A stretch of 64,000 nucleotides of DNA from Schaalia cardiffensis (lineage in GTDB: Bacteria > Actinomycetota > Actinomycetes > Actinomycetales > Actinomycetaceae), in contig NZ_JAEKIA010000001.1 of the NCBI RefSeq assembly GCF_016405145.1, forward strand, positions 1 to 64,000, in the 5' to 3' direction. Each line of letters starts with the position of its first letter. Position 1 is the first letter of the stretch. The notes under the pieces were generated by a model, which saw only the letters and a list, made by a program, of their open reading frames with translations, did no database searches and had not been told where the DNA came from. This document shows positions 1 to 8,952 of the stretch, in pieces. Both the position numbers and the translations under genes were made by a program.

Positions 1-80
1 ACGGGCCCACACACTACGACAACGCCTACAGCCCCGACACCGGCTTCCACACCCGAAAAGGCTGGGCCGGACGCACATAA
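1..80 (+). CDS. 3' end of an unrecognised protein gene (partial)
   Basis: A reading frame open from the window edge gives the last 25 residues (GPTHYDNAYSPD..., ending GWAGRT) and stops with TAA at 78-80. The strong inverted repeat at 157-193 downstream could serve as its terminator. The peptide is rich in H, Y, D and G and is too short to assign to a family. A different frame could be the real one, so confidence is low. Confidence 0.3.
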   Translation, partial: GPTHYDNAYSPDTGFHTRKGWAGRT

Positions 81-156
81 CCCCCACGACACGCCCGAGC
101 GATGCCACACTTTCCTGCCGGTAACCCCCAAACACGGATCGCACGCACTAATGAAG

Positions 157-193
157 AAGTCCCAGAACCCTGCTCAGCAGGGTTCTGGGACTT
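157..193. terminator. Perfect 18-bp inverted repeat, likely bidirectional terminator
   Basis: Bases 157-174 are perfectly complementary to 176-193 (core CCCAGAACCCTGCT / AGCAGGGTTCTGGG). It lies between the 3' end of the partial plus-strand gene and the 3' end of the minus-strand tRNA-Pro, where a terminator serving both is expected. U-tracts are short on both strands. Confidence 0.7.
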
Positions 194-200
194 TCATGCG

Positions 201-274
<74 letters not shown>

Positions 275-366
275 TATTCAATTCTTCGCCGCTCACAGCG
301 GCTGGCCGCTCGAGGCGACTGCACGATGATAGCCCACTTCGATCCTGGAACGCCAATCGGCGTGAA

Positions 367-942
367 TCAGGGCGAATCCTCAGAGGAATCCACTCCCCCA
401 CCACTCGCAGACCCACCCCAGCCCTGGGTCTTCGAGCGCTGCGAACGCTCCTTAAAGCTCATCCTGATCTGCCAGAGCGCATACACGAGCAACACCGAAG
501 CCAGGAGGATCCTCCCGATGAACTTCACATCCGGAGTGAGGAGCATCAGCATCCGCCCAGCGAAGGGGATCGAATACTTCTTCTCCGCACGAATCTGTTT
601 CGGCAGAACCGGCGCAGGATCGGCAGTGTCATTGGCGTCGCCCTTGAGGATGTAGGAGACACTCCCATTGCTCGCAGTGTTGCGCACGATGACACGGTGA
701 GTGACCAGCTCATCCGAATCCGGGTGAGGCATGTAGGTGATCACTGTCCCGATCGGAATGTTCTCCCGCTTATCAACGTCAATGGGGGCGACCACGGCGA
801 GGCTCCCAGCAGGCATTGAGGGCGCCATGGAGCCGCTGAGGATCGTCAAGGGTACCCACCCCATGACCGCTGGGATGACGGACACCAGGGTGATGAGCAG
901 CCCAAGGACGACCAGCGCGACATACTGAGCCGCCTGAAACAC
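367..942 (-). CDS. sipW: SipW-type (ER/archaeal-type) signal peptidase I
   Basis: A membrane serine peptidase that removes signal peptides. The 191-residue product has a membrane segment at residues 7-28, then the catalytic box SGSM (Ser38) followed by VTHRV, where His82 replaces the general-base Lys of ordinary bacterial LepB. That pairing is the mark of the SipW/ER subgroup. A second membrane segment lies near residues 141-160. It sits after the TasA-like gene, the usual partner of SipW enzymes. The only standard start in the frame is GTG at 942, with GGAGGGG upstream at a rather long spacing. The frame is open for 37 further codons back to the TGA of the preceding gene and encodes a basic stretch (SKKREGKRF), so the true N terminus may be longer. 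Function confident, start uncertain. Confidence 0.85.
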   Translation of the reverse strand: MFQAAQYVALVVLGLLITLVSVIPAVMGWVPLTILSGSMAPSMPAGSLAVVAPIDVDKRENIPIGTVITYMPHPDSDELVTHRVIVRNTASNGSVSYILKGDANDTADPAPVLPKQIRAEKKYSIPFAGRMLMLLTPDVKFIGRILLASVLLVYALWQIRMSFKERSQRSKTQGWGGSASGGGVDSSEDSP

Positions 943-987
943 CCCAAAGCGTTTCCCCTCCCGCTTCTTGCTAGCGCGCGAAACCCC

Positions 988-1020
988 CGCCTCCTCGCCA
1001 AGCTCATGGGGCGAGGAGGC
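988..1020 (-). promoter_or_regulatory. Stem-loop between the TasA-like gene and sipW
   Basis: GCCTCCTCGCC and GGCGAGGAGGC flank a loop of about 10 nt. It lies between the stop of the exported-protein gene and the sipW start. There is no clear U-tract, so an attenuator or RNA-processing signal that lowers sipW expression relative to the structural protein is as plausible as a terminator. Confidence 0.5.
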
Positions 1021-1053
1021 GGAAGCTACGGACTTGGTGCTGTTCAGCGCCGA

Positions 1054-1692
1054 TCAGCCCCCGAAAGGAACCTGAGCGGGACGTAGGTTCTGCTCGAGAA
1101 CAACCTTGAAACCGGTGATCTCAACAGCAACACTCTGCTCAGCAGGAGCTTTCGCCCAGCCTTCCGAATGGGGTTCCTTCGTGGAATTGCCGCGAAGCTC
1201 GGGGAATGCCGAAGTCGAGTTGTCCTTCGAGCCCTGCTCGTAGACGATCGTGGCCTTCGCGGTGCAGGTCGCGCCATTGTCCGCCTGGGTGAGGGCCGCA
1301 AGGTTCGCGCTGCCGCAATCGAACTCCGAGCTGACGCTCAGCCCGTCGACGGAAGTGTCAAGGCCCTCGGGCAGGAGAGCAGCGGAAGCCCGAAGGTTCT
1401 TGCCCTCAAGGTGGAGGGTGAAGGTCGTGGAGTAGGTGACGACGTCACCGGGGACGATCTTGTCGTTCGCCGGGTCGAAAGGGACCGTCGCATCGGCGGT
1501 GTCATCAGAATCGGGGGTGTTGATGAGCCAGGATTCAGAGCCGGGCGTCTGCTCGATGGAAAGAACACCGGTGGTGACATTCGCGTCGCTTAGGGCTTTC
1601 TCGTCGTACCAGCGGGCGAAGCTCGCGCCCGAACCTGCGAGGAGAGCGACAGCTGCGGTAATGGCAAGGGCTGCACGAGTGTTACGTGACAT
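1054..1692 (-). CDS. TasA-like exported protein with alternate-type signal peptide
   Basis: A 212-residue exported protein. A basic N terminus (MSRNTRAALAIT), a hydrophobic stretch AAVALLAGSGASFA and the motif ARWYDEKALSDANVTTGVLSI match the alternate signal peptides processed by SipW-type peptidases in Gram-positive bacteria. The remainder is a beta-rich, Cys-containing extracellular domain (Cys pair near residues 127 and 142). The start at 1692 is supported by AAAGGA seven bases upstream. It is followed in the same frame by sipW, which suggests co-expression. TasA relatives form fibres or surface layers; whether this one polymerises cannot be read from sequence. It is separated from the upstream sialidase by a strong hairpin. 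Confidence 0.75.
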   Translation of the reverse strand: MSRNTRAALAITAAVALLAGSGASFARWYDEKALSDANVTTGVLSIEQTPGSESWLINTPDSDDTADATVPFDPANDKIVPGDVVTYSTTFTLHLEGKNLRASAALLPEGLDTSVDGLSVSSEFDCGSANLAALTQADNGATCTAKATIVYEQGSKDNSTSAFPELRGNSTKEPHSEGWAKAPAEQSVAVEITGFKVVLEQNLRPAQVPFGG

Positions 1693-1806
1693 GAAGAGTC
1701 CTTTGTCTATTCGGATGATGATTCGTGTTGGGGATTTCGCTCCACCGGAGCCCGCAGGGAGTGTGCGGGCTCCACATGGAACGTGAGGTTGTGGGATAGA
1801 AGCCCG

Positions 1807-1850
1807 AGGCTGCGGGGCCCGGCCCGGTGAAAAGTCGGGCCCCGCAGCCT
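1807..1850 (-). terminator. GC-rich hairpin after the sialidase gene
   Basis: AGGCTGCGGGGCCCG (1807-1821) is the exact complement of 1836-1850. The hairpin begins four bases after the sialidase stop on the minus strand. It has a 15-bp stem and a weak U-tract, and separates the sialidase from the TasA-like gene. Confidence 0.7.
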
Positions 1851-1854
1851 AAGG

Positions 1855-4530
1855 TCACTGGGCTGCGACGAGAACGTCCCGGCCTTCGACCCGATCAACC
1901 TTCAGCGGCCCCTTGGGCACGCTGATCTTCGTGGTCTTGGGCGAGGCCGCATTCACCTGCAGGTAAGCGGTCGTGCCTCGGACGAGGGCGAGGCTATCAG
2001 CCCCATCGCCGTCCCAATCGCCGACGTACACGGTGTCGGTGACGCGACCGAACTGCACGATCGACGCGGGCTTCGCATCGATCGCATTCGCATCGAAGGT
2101 CACAAAGCGAGAGAAGGAACGCACACCGAAGGTCGGGACTCCGTCGCCGTCCCAGTCGCCCCGCAAGATCTTCGTGTTCTTCTGCCCGATCGAACGCTGC
2201 ACGTAATCAGGCTTGACCGGCCCGTTCAGCGTGAGTGTGACGGGAGTTGAGGCGAGGACCTGGCCGTCGGCGCTGCGGAGTTCAGCGTTGAAGGTGTAGG
2301 TGTCGGCCTGGGCGTTCACGGGAATGTTCAGGGTGAAGGTTCCCTCAGCGGGACCCGATGCAGTGTCAGCGACTTCAGCAGGTGTGGCGCTCCACCCTTC
2401 AGGCAGCTGCGTGGCGTTGAGCGTCCCACCCTTGGCTCCGGGGGCGACATAGTTCGTCACGGAAACAGGGACCTCAAGGGTCTTCGTTCCTGCCTCGGCA
2501 CTCAGCGCCTGAGCGGACATGGTCTGGCATGCGCCCTCGACCCAGCCGATCGGGAAGGAACGGTAGTAAATGCCCTCGGAATTGTTGTTGTCTTCGCTGA
2601 GCAGGCCGATCCGCCCATCGGGTAGGACGGTGATCGTCGAGTAGGAGGTGTTCTCCTCGCGGAAAACCTTCTTGAAAGGCCAGGTCTGCCCATCGTCACA
2701 GGACATCCAGATCGTGCCGTGAGTGCGGTCCCAGCGGTTGTAGTCCGAGCCTTGAGCGTTCGAGAAGAGAAGAACCTTCGCCCTCGGGTCATCGGCCGTG
2801 GCATTCGGGAAGGCGCGGATGATTTGTGCATTGTTCCGAGAGTCAATGAGGTTCGGGTCCATGTGCTCTTCGACCCAGGTTTCCCCGGCATCGTGGGACA
2901 GGGCGATGATGCGTTTTCCTGAGGAGCGGATGTCGCGCGAGTTCAACATGAGCGTCCCATCGGAAAGCTCGACGACCTTGTTCTCGTCCATATGTGAGCC
3001 GACAGGGGTTCCACGATGCCACGTGGCGCCGTGGTCATCGGAGTACACGGACACGGCCTGAGTGCCGCGCCAGTTCTTCACGGTGTACTGCTGGATGAGG
3101 CGTCCCGGGTGCGGCCCGGAGACCGTCTGAATGCCCTGGCCGGAAGCTGCGAAGTTCCACAGGTCCTCCGACTCCGGGTTCACGACCGGGGTGATGACCT
3201 TGTGCTCCCAGGTGTAGCCGTTGTCCTTGGAAATGGAGACCTCCGCCTGCATCACATCATGGTCATTGACGTCATTGCCGTACTTGCGGGCGTTGGGAAG
3301 GCCCACGCGGAAGCTCTTCACGTGGAAGTTGAAGATCGTGCCCGTCTCATGATCGACAATGTAGGAAGGATCGGAGTAGCCTTCCTGTTCGTCGCAGTCC
3401 ATGCTCGGGATGCCCTTGTGGATGTAGGTCTTCGGGCCCCAGGTCACTCCTCCGTCCGTGGAGCGCTGCTGGACAATGGAGTTCGGGTTCGGCGAGTCAC
3501 CATTGGGGTTCCCCTGGCAGGTCGCAACGGTGGGGCGCTCATCATAGGAGGCGAGCAGGTCACCATTCGTTGCAACGGTGATCGCGGGGATGCGGTACCG
3601 GTTCGAGCCCGCCCTGTGGATGAGTTCGATCGGGTTCGTCATCTCCCCTTCGAGGGTGGCGTCAGCATCGTGGCGCGGCCCTCCCACGGCATCGGGATAG
3701 ACGCCCTGGAGGGTGAGGGGCTCGCCACTCATCGACTGGGTGCGGACGACCTCGCCATTGGCTGAGGCGCTGATCTTCACGAAGGGCGTCCAGGACTGGG
3801 AGTTCGCTTCCTCGCTGGTGAAGACGTGGCTGAGCGGGCCGCACAGCTGCGTGTCCTCCGTCTCTCCTGGGTGGCACTCGAAGCTGCCCTCTTCGAAGGT
3901 GGATTCGGTGACGGCGTAGCTTTGAGTGGCAGAGGTGTCGGCGAGTTTCACCGTGTAGTTCACGCGGTCTCCGGCCTTGTAGACCTCTTGAGCCCCCTGC
4001 TCGTCAAGAGTGAGGGATTCGATCGTGAACAGGCCCGAGGGGATCTCAACGGGGTCGCCTTCGACGCGCAGGGCGTCGATGTAGACCTTGCTCGGGTTCC
4101 TCACTTCATTCGTGTGGACCTGAACCCAGGGGGTGAAGGAGCCTTGGGCGATGTCCTCGGCTGTGATGGTGTGGGTGATGAATCCCTTGGAAGAGCGGCA
4201 GTCGGAGCGAATAGAGTCCGCGCCGGTGGTGTTGCCGCCGATTCTCCACCACTTGCACGGCGCGTACCTTTCGAGGTTTGAATCCGTGATGGAAACTGCG
4301 CGGTCTGCGCTCGCCGTGTTCGTGATGATGAGTTGGAACTGAAGAACATCGCCGACGCGGTAGGAGTCCTTGGGGCTCCACTCCGGTTCGGCCTGGATCT
4401 TCACGTCGATGGTTTCTTCCGCGTTGTCTTCGGCATACGCGGGTGCTGTACTCATCCCTGTGATCGCGAGTACGCCGATGGCCAGGATTGCTGGCAGACG
4501 GCGAACGCGAGAGGGCAACTTCGTCCTCAT
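1855..4530 (-). CDS. nanH: Secreted sialidase (exo-alpha-sialidase) with accessory domains
   Basis: Hydrolyses terminal sialic acids of host glycoconjugates outside the cell. I place the start at 4530 because AGGAG lies five bases before that ATG and a classical signal peptide follows (RRLPAILAIGVLAITG, cut after AYA near residue 33); an ATG 60 bases upstream is also in frame. Order in the 891-residue product: signal peptide; two DUF11-like beta domains (about 40-280); six-bladed sialidase domain beginning with the Arg-Ile-Pro motif YRIPAI (about 312-317); at least five Asp-boxes (STDGGVTW, SKDNGYTW, SDDHGATW, SHDAGETW, SCDDGQTW); an NPCBM/NEW3-like beta domain; and two FG-GAP-like GDWDGDG calcium-type repeats. 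There is no LPXTG anchor, so it is probably released or held non-covalently. A signature virulence and nutrition gene of oral Actinomyces. Confidence 0.93.
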   Translation of the reverse strand: MRTKLPSRVRRLPAILAIGVLAITGMSTAPAYAEDNAEETIDVKIQAEPEWSPKDSYRVGDVLQFQLIITNTASADRAVSITDSNLERYAPCKWWRIGGNTTGADSIRSDCRSSKGFITHTITAEDIAQGSFTPWVQVHTNEVRNPSKVYIDALRVEGDPVEIPSGLFTIESLTLDEQGAQEVYKAGDRVNYTVKLADTSATQSYAVTESTFEEGSFECHPGETEDTQLCGPLSHVFTSEEANSQSWTPFVKISASANGEVVRTQSMSGEPLTLQGVYPDAVGGPRHDADATLEGEMTNPIELIHRAGSNRYRIPAITVATNGDLLASYDERPTVATCQGNPNGDSPNPNSIVQQRSTDGGVTWGPKTYIHKGIPSMDCDEQEGYSDPSYIVDHETGTIFNFHVKSFRVGLPNARKYGNDVNDHDVMQAEVSISKDNGYTWEHKVITPVVNPESEDLWNFAASGQGIQTVSGPHPGRLIQQYTVKNWRGTQAVSVYSDDHGATWHRGTPVGSHMDENKVVELSDGTLMLNSRDIRSSGKRIIALSHDAGETWVEEHMDPNLIDSRNNAQIIRAFPNATADDPRAKVLLFSNAQGSDYNRWDRTHGTIWMSCDDGQTWPFKKVFREENTSYSTITVLPDGRIGLLSEDNNNSEGIYYRSFPIGWVEGACQTMSAQALSAEAGTKTLEVPVSVTNYVAPGAKGGTLNATQLPEGWSATPAEVADTASGPAEGTFTLNIPVNAQADTYTFNAELRSADGQVLASTPVTLTLNGPVKPDYVQRSIGQKNTKILRGDWDGDGVPTFGVRSFSRFVTFDANAIDAKPASIVQFGRVTDTVYVGDWDGDGADSLALVRGTTAYLQVNAASPKTTKISVPKGPLKVDRVEGRDVLVAAQ

Positions 4531-4978
4531 CGTGACTCCTGTGTCGGGGGCAGGACACGTCTTCATGTCCCAGACTTTGTTGTCTGACAAATGATATGAA
4601 GGAATGCGCGTGAATCAATACGCGAAAAACCTGACCCTGTGTCATATCGTTCGAGAAGGTGAAGCTTCTTCCAGGTCATAGGGCATCTCAGCAACTCACC
4701 CAAGCATCGACCCAGTTTTCTGCACGTTTGTTCACCGCCTGTTTCGCTCACCCGAAGACGAGCGGTGCTCAGCTTTGAACGCGAGTTCTCCGCTTCTCGA
4801 ATAACGAGGAGCCGATATTCGCCTGCCTCTCCCCCACCACGGCGCGGCACATCTCTCTGCTTCGATTCTTCCCGCGCTCCCGCACTCCTCCCCACGAAAA
4901 CGCCGCCCCCACCTCACCTTTGAGCGCAGAAGTGGAACGCAAAGACACGAAAGACGAGGGCGTGGGCACAATAGCGGC
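4531..4978. other. Divergent intergenic region, sialidase / aminotransferase
   Basis: About 450 bp with no convincing gene. It must hold promoters for both flanking genes. I see an 11-bp palindrome (listed separately) and AT-rich patches around 4575-4620 consistent with the sialidase promoter. The rest shows no clear structure. Confidence 0.6.
4580..4590. promoter_or_regulatory. Candidate GntR/FadR-type operator before the sialidase
   Basis: TTGTCTGACAA is an 11-bp palindrome that fits the FadR-subfamily GntR consensus TNGTNNNACNA. It lies 50 bases upstream of the sialidase start. Sialic-acid genes are often controlled by FadR-subfamily regulators (NanR), so a repressor site is plausible, but no regulator gene is in this window. 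Confidence 0.35.
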
Positions 4979-6151
4979 ATGACTCGACTCTCCCAGCGCG
5001 CCCGCGATTTCCAACCCTTCTACGCGATGAGCGTCGCCACCGAGGCCGGATGCCTCGCAGCAGAGGGCCACGATGTCATCAAACTCAGCCTCGGCGAACC
5101 CGACTCCGGTGCGCCGCCGCGCGTCCTCGCAGCACTTAAAGAACTTAGCGATGGGCGCCCACTGCCCTACACGGATGCCCTCGGCGCACCTGAACTGCGT
5201 CAAGCGATCGCCACACGCTACAAAGAGCTGCACGGCCTTAACATCACGCCCGAACGGGTCTGCGTCACCTCAGGAGCATCCGCAGCCCTTCTCCTCGCCT
5301 CAGCCGCCCTCGTGAACCCAGGAGACGAGGTCCTCCTCGGCGACCCCTCCTACCCGTGCAACCGGCAGATCCTCTCCACATTCGGCGCGAAAGTCCGACT
5401 CATTGACACGACTCCCGAATCGCGTTTCCAACTCGACTCTAAGCTCGTCGAAGCGAATTGGAATGAGAAAACATGCGGAGTCCTCATCGCCTCCCCCTCC
5501 AACCCGACGGGCACCAGCGCACCCCTGGAAGAACTGGAGAAAATCGGAAACTTCGTCCAATCCAAAGGCGGCTGGCGCGTCATTGATGAGATCTACCTCG
5601 ACCTCGCCGATGAACTCCCCGATGGTTCACGGCCTCGAAGTGCGCTGAGTGTTGACCCGGATGCAATCATCATTTCGAGCTTCTCGAAGTACTTTGGCAT
5701 GACCGGTTGGCGGCTGGGCTGGGCGATCATCCCCGAAGACATGATCGAACCCATGGAACGCCTCTCCCAAAACCTCTTCATCTGTGCGCCGACTCCCGCG
5801 CAGATCGCCGCACTTGAATGCTTCCACCCCGAGTCGATCGCCTGGTGCGAACAGCGGCGCGAACTCTTCCACGAGCGTCGCCAAGCAGCTATCGAGGGCC
5901 TGGCTGAACTCGGACTTCCAATCAGCGTCGAACCAGATGGCGCGTTCTACGTGTACTTCGACGTCTCACAAACCGGGATGAGCGCCGACGAGTTCTGCGA
6001 TCGAGCCCTCCACGAGCATTTCGTGGCGCTCACACCCGGACGCGACTTCGGGCCGCTCACCGCCACGACCCACGTTCGTTTGTCCTGCGCGGCTTCCCTG
6101 GAAGCGATCCGCGAAGGGATCTCCCGGCTCGCTCCCCTGCTCGGCCAGTGA
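4979..6151 (+). CDS. PLP-dependent class I/II aminotransferase
   Basis: A 390-residue fold-type I aminotransferase of the AspC/AlaT-like group. Visible signatures: N-terminal substrate loop LSLGEPDSGAPP, cofactor loop TSGASAALLLA, SPSNPTGT, and SSFSKYFGMTGWRLGW, in which the Lys forms the pyridoxal-phosphate Schiff base. The C-terminal Arg (THVRLSC) would bind the substrate carboxylate. The substrate cannot be fixed from sequence; aspartate, alanine or aromatic amino acids are all possible. tyrA nearby is on the other strand and does not form an operon with it. The start ATG at 4979 has no strong ribosome binding site. It converges with cmk across 144 bp containing a 14-bp tandem repeat (GAAGCTGGAAAGAA twice, about 6247-6275). 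Confidence 0.88.
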   Translation: MTRLSQRARDFQPFYAMSVATEAGCLAAEGHDVIKLSLGEPDSGAPPRVLAALKELSDGRPLPYTDALGAPELRQAIATRYKELHGLNITPERVCVTSGASAALLLASAALVNPGDEVLLGDPSYPCNRQILSTFGAKVRLIDTTPESRFQLDSKLVEANWNEKTCGVLIASPSNPTGTSAPLEELEKIGNFVQSKGGWRVIDEIYLDLADELPDGSRPRSALSVDPDAIIISSFSKYFGMTGWRLGWAIIPEDMIEPMERLSQNLFICAPTPAQIAALECFHPESIAWCEQRRELFHERRQAAIEGLAELGLPISVEPDGAFYVYFDVSQTGMSADEFCDRALHEHFVALTPGRDFGPLTATTHVRLSCAASLEAIREGISRLAPLLGQ

Positions 6152-6295
6152 ATCACATCCACAGCCTCGAGAAAGGGCGCAGCACTCGCCTGGGGTCTCG
6201 TACGCGCTAGGTGGGGTGAGCAGAAAGGCTGAGCCGCACCCGAGGAAGCTGGAAAGAAGGAAGCTGGAAAGAACCAGCGGTCGAAGGCGCGAAGC

Positions 6296-7027
6296 TCAGA
6301 TCACAGCGCGCGACTGAAGATTGCGGTCCACAAGGGTAAGGATCTCCTCTGCGACGCCCTCAATCCCCAGACCAGAAGAGTCAACGACATCCACGCCCTC
6401 GGCGGGAGTCATGAACTCTGAGACCGTCGCATCTGCCGTGTCGCGCTTCGTGATCTGCTCGCGCACCGACTCCATGAGCTCCGGCGTCGCCTCCCCGTGC
6501 AGCTCCAGAGTGCGGCGCCTCAAACGCTCCTCCTCATCGGCGAGTAAAAGGACACGCACATCCGCGTCAGGGCACACCACCGTCGTGATATCGCGCCCCT
6601 CCGCGATCATCCCAGAGCCAGATTCACGGGCCTCCATCATCCTTCGGCGCTGCTCAAAGGACATCCACTTGCGCACCAGCAGGTTCGTCGACACCGCAGG
6701 AATCGCCAAAGCGATGCGCGGCTCACGGATCGCCCGGGTGATCTCCACCCCATCCACGAAGTACGAGGGCGACACCGGATCCGGGTTCATCACCAAAGGC
6801 ATGCGCTTCGCCGCTTCAACGACGGACTCGTGATCGTCAAGGTTCAAGCCCTGTTCGAGCGCATACCAGGTCAGGGAGCGGTACATTGCGCCCGTGTCCA
6901 AGTAGCCAATGCCGAGCCTCGTGGCGAGCAGCTTCGAAATCGTCGACTTGCCCGAACCTGCGGGGCCGTCAATGGCGATAGTGATGCCGCATCGGTCAAT
7001 CGCTTCCCGGCGCTCTTCGTCATTCAT
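6296..7027 (-). CDS. cmk: Cytidylate kinase
   Basis: Phosphorylates CMP and dCMP with ATP in pyrimidine salvage. The 243-residue protein has P-loop GPAGSGKS (21-28), followed by YLDTGAMYRSLTWYAL and the NMP-binding region with GRDITTVV. It is downstream of tyrA with a 34-nt gap, the end of the rluB-tyrA-cmk run. In many actinobacteria cmk is followed directly by, or fused to, the GTPase gene der; here the next gene is a convergent aminotransferase and der is absent. Confidence 0.95.
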   Translation of the reverse strand: MNDEERREAIDRCGITIAIDGPAGSGKSTISKLLATRLGIGYLDTGAMYRSLTWYALEQGLNLDDHESVVEAAKRMPLVMNPDPVSPSYFVDGVEITRAIREPRIALAIPAVSTNLLVRKWMSFEQRRRMMEARESGSGMIAEGRDITTVVCPDADVRVLLLADEEERLRRRTLELHGEATPELMESVREQITKRDTADATVSEFMTPAEGVDVVDSSGLGIEGVAEEILTLVDRNLQSRAVI

Positions 7028-7061
7028 TTTCCGATTGTCCTTTCAGGCCCGTGCCCACTGC

Positions 7062-8201
7062 TCACAAAGCATTCGTGATGAGCCGCCAGCCGCGGCGTTC
7101 CAGTTCATGCTCCGCCTCACTGAGGCGCCCCGGGTCCACCATGATTCTCGCCAAACCGACGGCCTGGCCCGCAGAATGCTCGAGAGACAGATCTTCAATG
7201 TTGATGCCGATCTCACCGAGTTCAGTGAAGAGCCTGCCCAGTTCGCCGGGCTTGTCAGGGATGAGGACTTCGAGGAGCGCATAGCGCCTGGGAGCACCAC
7301 CGTGCTTACCGGGCAGGCGAGATACTCCACGATTCCCGGCCTCCATCACCTTGTTCACCGCGCCCACGCTTCCACCCCTCAAAGGCCCGCGCTGGGCAGC
7401 AGCCTTCAAATGAGTGAGCAGATCATCAAGGTCGGCGCGCAAGGGCTCAAGAACCTCAACGACCGGGCCGGCATTGCCCGCGAGGATCGCCGTCCACAAC
7501 CTCGGATCCGAGGCCGCGATCCGGGTCGTATCGCGCACTCCTTGACCTGCAAGGCCCAAAGACTCACTGCGAGCTTCAGCGAGCCTCGCCGCAAGTAAAG
7601 AGGACACAAGTTGGGGCACATGCGACACGAGGGCAACCGAATCATCATGGGTTCTCGCATCCATCTCCAAAGGCACCGCACCCACGTCTCCGGCGAGCAT
7701 GCGCACCGCGAGCACCGCCTGCGGGGCCGAATGCTCATGGGCGACCACCACCCACGGGCGACCGTAGAAAAGATCCGCGTCCGCTGCGCCGGCCCCTGAG
7801 CTTTCACGCCCCGCCATCGGGTGACTGCCCACATAACGGGCGGCGAGCCCCTCCTGCTGCGCTGTGGCAAGAGTAGTGAGAACCCTATCGACAACCGCTG
7901 ACTTCACGGATGCAACATCGGTGACAATCGCTGAAGGGAAATTGCGAAGTGCATCAAGGATGCACAAGTCGGCGACATCCGGGGGCGCTGCGACAACAAC
8001 GAGACTCGGGGAAGGATCCGTGATATCCGACAGGGGCACTCCCGCGCCAATGTCTTGGGCGAGACGCAGAGCCGTCGGCGAAGTGTCATGCAAATACACG
8101 TCAACGCCCGCGCCCCTCAGGGCGAGCCCAAGGGAAGCGCCGAGGAGCCCCGAACCGACAATGAGGACGGGTCCACTGGTCGCGACGGGGCGGGAAGACA
8201 T
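7062..8201 (-). CDS. tyrA: Prephenate dehydrogenase with C-terminal ACT domain
   Basis: Oxidatively decarboxylates prephenate to 4-hydroxyphenylpyruvate for tyrosine synthesis, using NAD(P). I choose the ATG at 8201 because it follows the rluB stop after one base and leads directly into VLIVGSGLLGASLGLALR, the Rossmann GxGxxG; an ATG at 8240 would overlap rluB. The 379 residues hold the Rossmann domain (about 10-175), the all-helical dimerisation domain with SHVPQLVSSLLA and GVRDTTRIAASDP, and an ACT domain (about 305-375, LLEVLIPDKPGELGRLF) that normally gives tyrosine feedback control. Confidence 0.93.
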   Translation of the reverse strand: MSSRPVATSGPVLIVGSGLLGASLGLALRGAGVDVYLHDTSPTALRLAQDIGAGVPLSDITDPSPSLVVVAAPPDVADLCILDALRNFPSAIVTDVASVKSAVVDRVLTTLATAQQEGLAARYVGSHPMAGRESSGAGAADADLFYGRPWVVVAHEHSAPQAVLAVRMLAGDVGAVPLEMDARTHDDSVALVSHVPQLVSSLLAARLAEARSESLGLAGQGVRDTTRIAASDPRLWTAILAGNAGPVVEVLEPLRADLDDLLTHLKAAAQRGPLRGGSVGAVNKVMEAGNRGVSRLPGKHGGAPRRYALLEVLIPDKPGELGRLFTELGEIGINIEDLSLEHSAGQAVGLARIMVDPGRLSEAEHELERRGWRLITNAL

Positions 8202-8202
8202 C

Positions 8203-8952
8203 TCAGAGCCCCACGCACGAGTAGAGGGCCTTGAGGGCATTGCCCTTCACACGACGCGAATTGCCCGGCTGGAGGCGGTCCAAGTGGATCGGCCCGAAAG
8301 CGGTGCGCACGAGTTCACGTACCGGGTATCCGACCTGGTCCATCATGCGGCGCACCAGGCGATTACGTCCCTCGTGGACGACGATCTCGACGCTCGTAAT
8401 ATCCCCATAAGTGTCGATCACCCGGAAAGCATCGGCCTTGATCGGGCCGTCTTCAAGCTCAATTCCCTCCATGAGTCTGCGCTTGACGAAAGGCTTGACC
8501 TCGCCGTGAACGCGGGCCACATAGGTCTTCGGGACCTCATAAGACGGGTGAGCGAGACGATTCGCGAGCTCACCATCATTCGTGAGCAAAAGCAGACCAC
8601 TGGTGTTGATGTCGAGGCGGCCCACGTTGTAGAGGCGCTCAGGGTAGTCGACGACGAGGTCCGCCAAAGTCGGACGCCCCTCCGGGTCGCTCATCGTTGA
8701 CACCACGCCGACCGGCTTGTTGACGGCGATGACCACATGCTTCGCCTCGTCAAAGAAGACCCGCTCCCCGTCAACGTGGACGCTTTGCTTGTGAGGATCA
8801 ATGCGGATCCCCTGGGAGCGGACGACCTGCCCATCGACCTGGACCCGTCCCTCGGCGATCAGTGTTTCAGCGGCACGACGCGAGGCGACTCCAGCCTGGG
8901 AGAGGGCCTTTTGCAGACGGATCCCGCCTTCGACGTACACATCTTTCCTCAT
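8203..8952 (-). CDS. rluB: 23S rRNA pseudouridine synthase, RsuA/RluB family
   Basis: A 249-residue RNA-modifying enzyme. The N-terminal S4 RNA-binding domain (IRLQKALSQAGVASRRAAETLI) is followed by the RsuA-type catalytic core with GRLDINTSGLLLLTNDG, whose Asp is the catalytic residue, and GRNRLVRRMM near the end. The start ATG overlaps the scpB stop as ATGA (8949-8952), indicating translational coupling. Placement after scpAB is standard in Gram-positive bacteria and favours RluB-type 23S modification over RsuA, but the exact uridine is inferred. Confidence 0.93.
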   Translation of the reverse strand: MRKDVYVEGGIRLQKALSQAGVASRRAAETLIAEGRVQVDGQVVRSQGIRIDPHKQSVHVDGERVFFDEAKHVVIAVNKPVGVVSTMSDPEGRPTLADLVVDYPERLYNVGRLDINTSGLLLLTNDGELANRLAHPSYEVPKTYVARVHGEVKPFVKRRLMEGIELEDGPIKADAFRVIDTYGDITSVEIVVHEGRNRLVRRMMDQVGYPVRELVRTAFGPIHLDRLQPGNSRRVKGNALKALYSCVGL

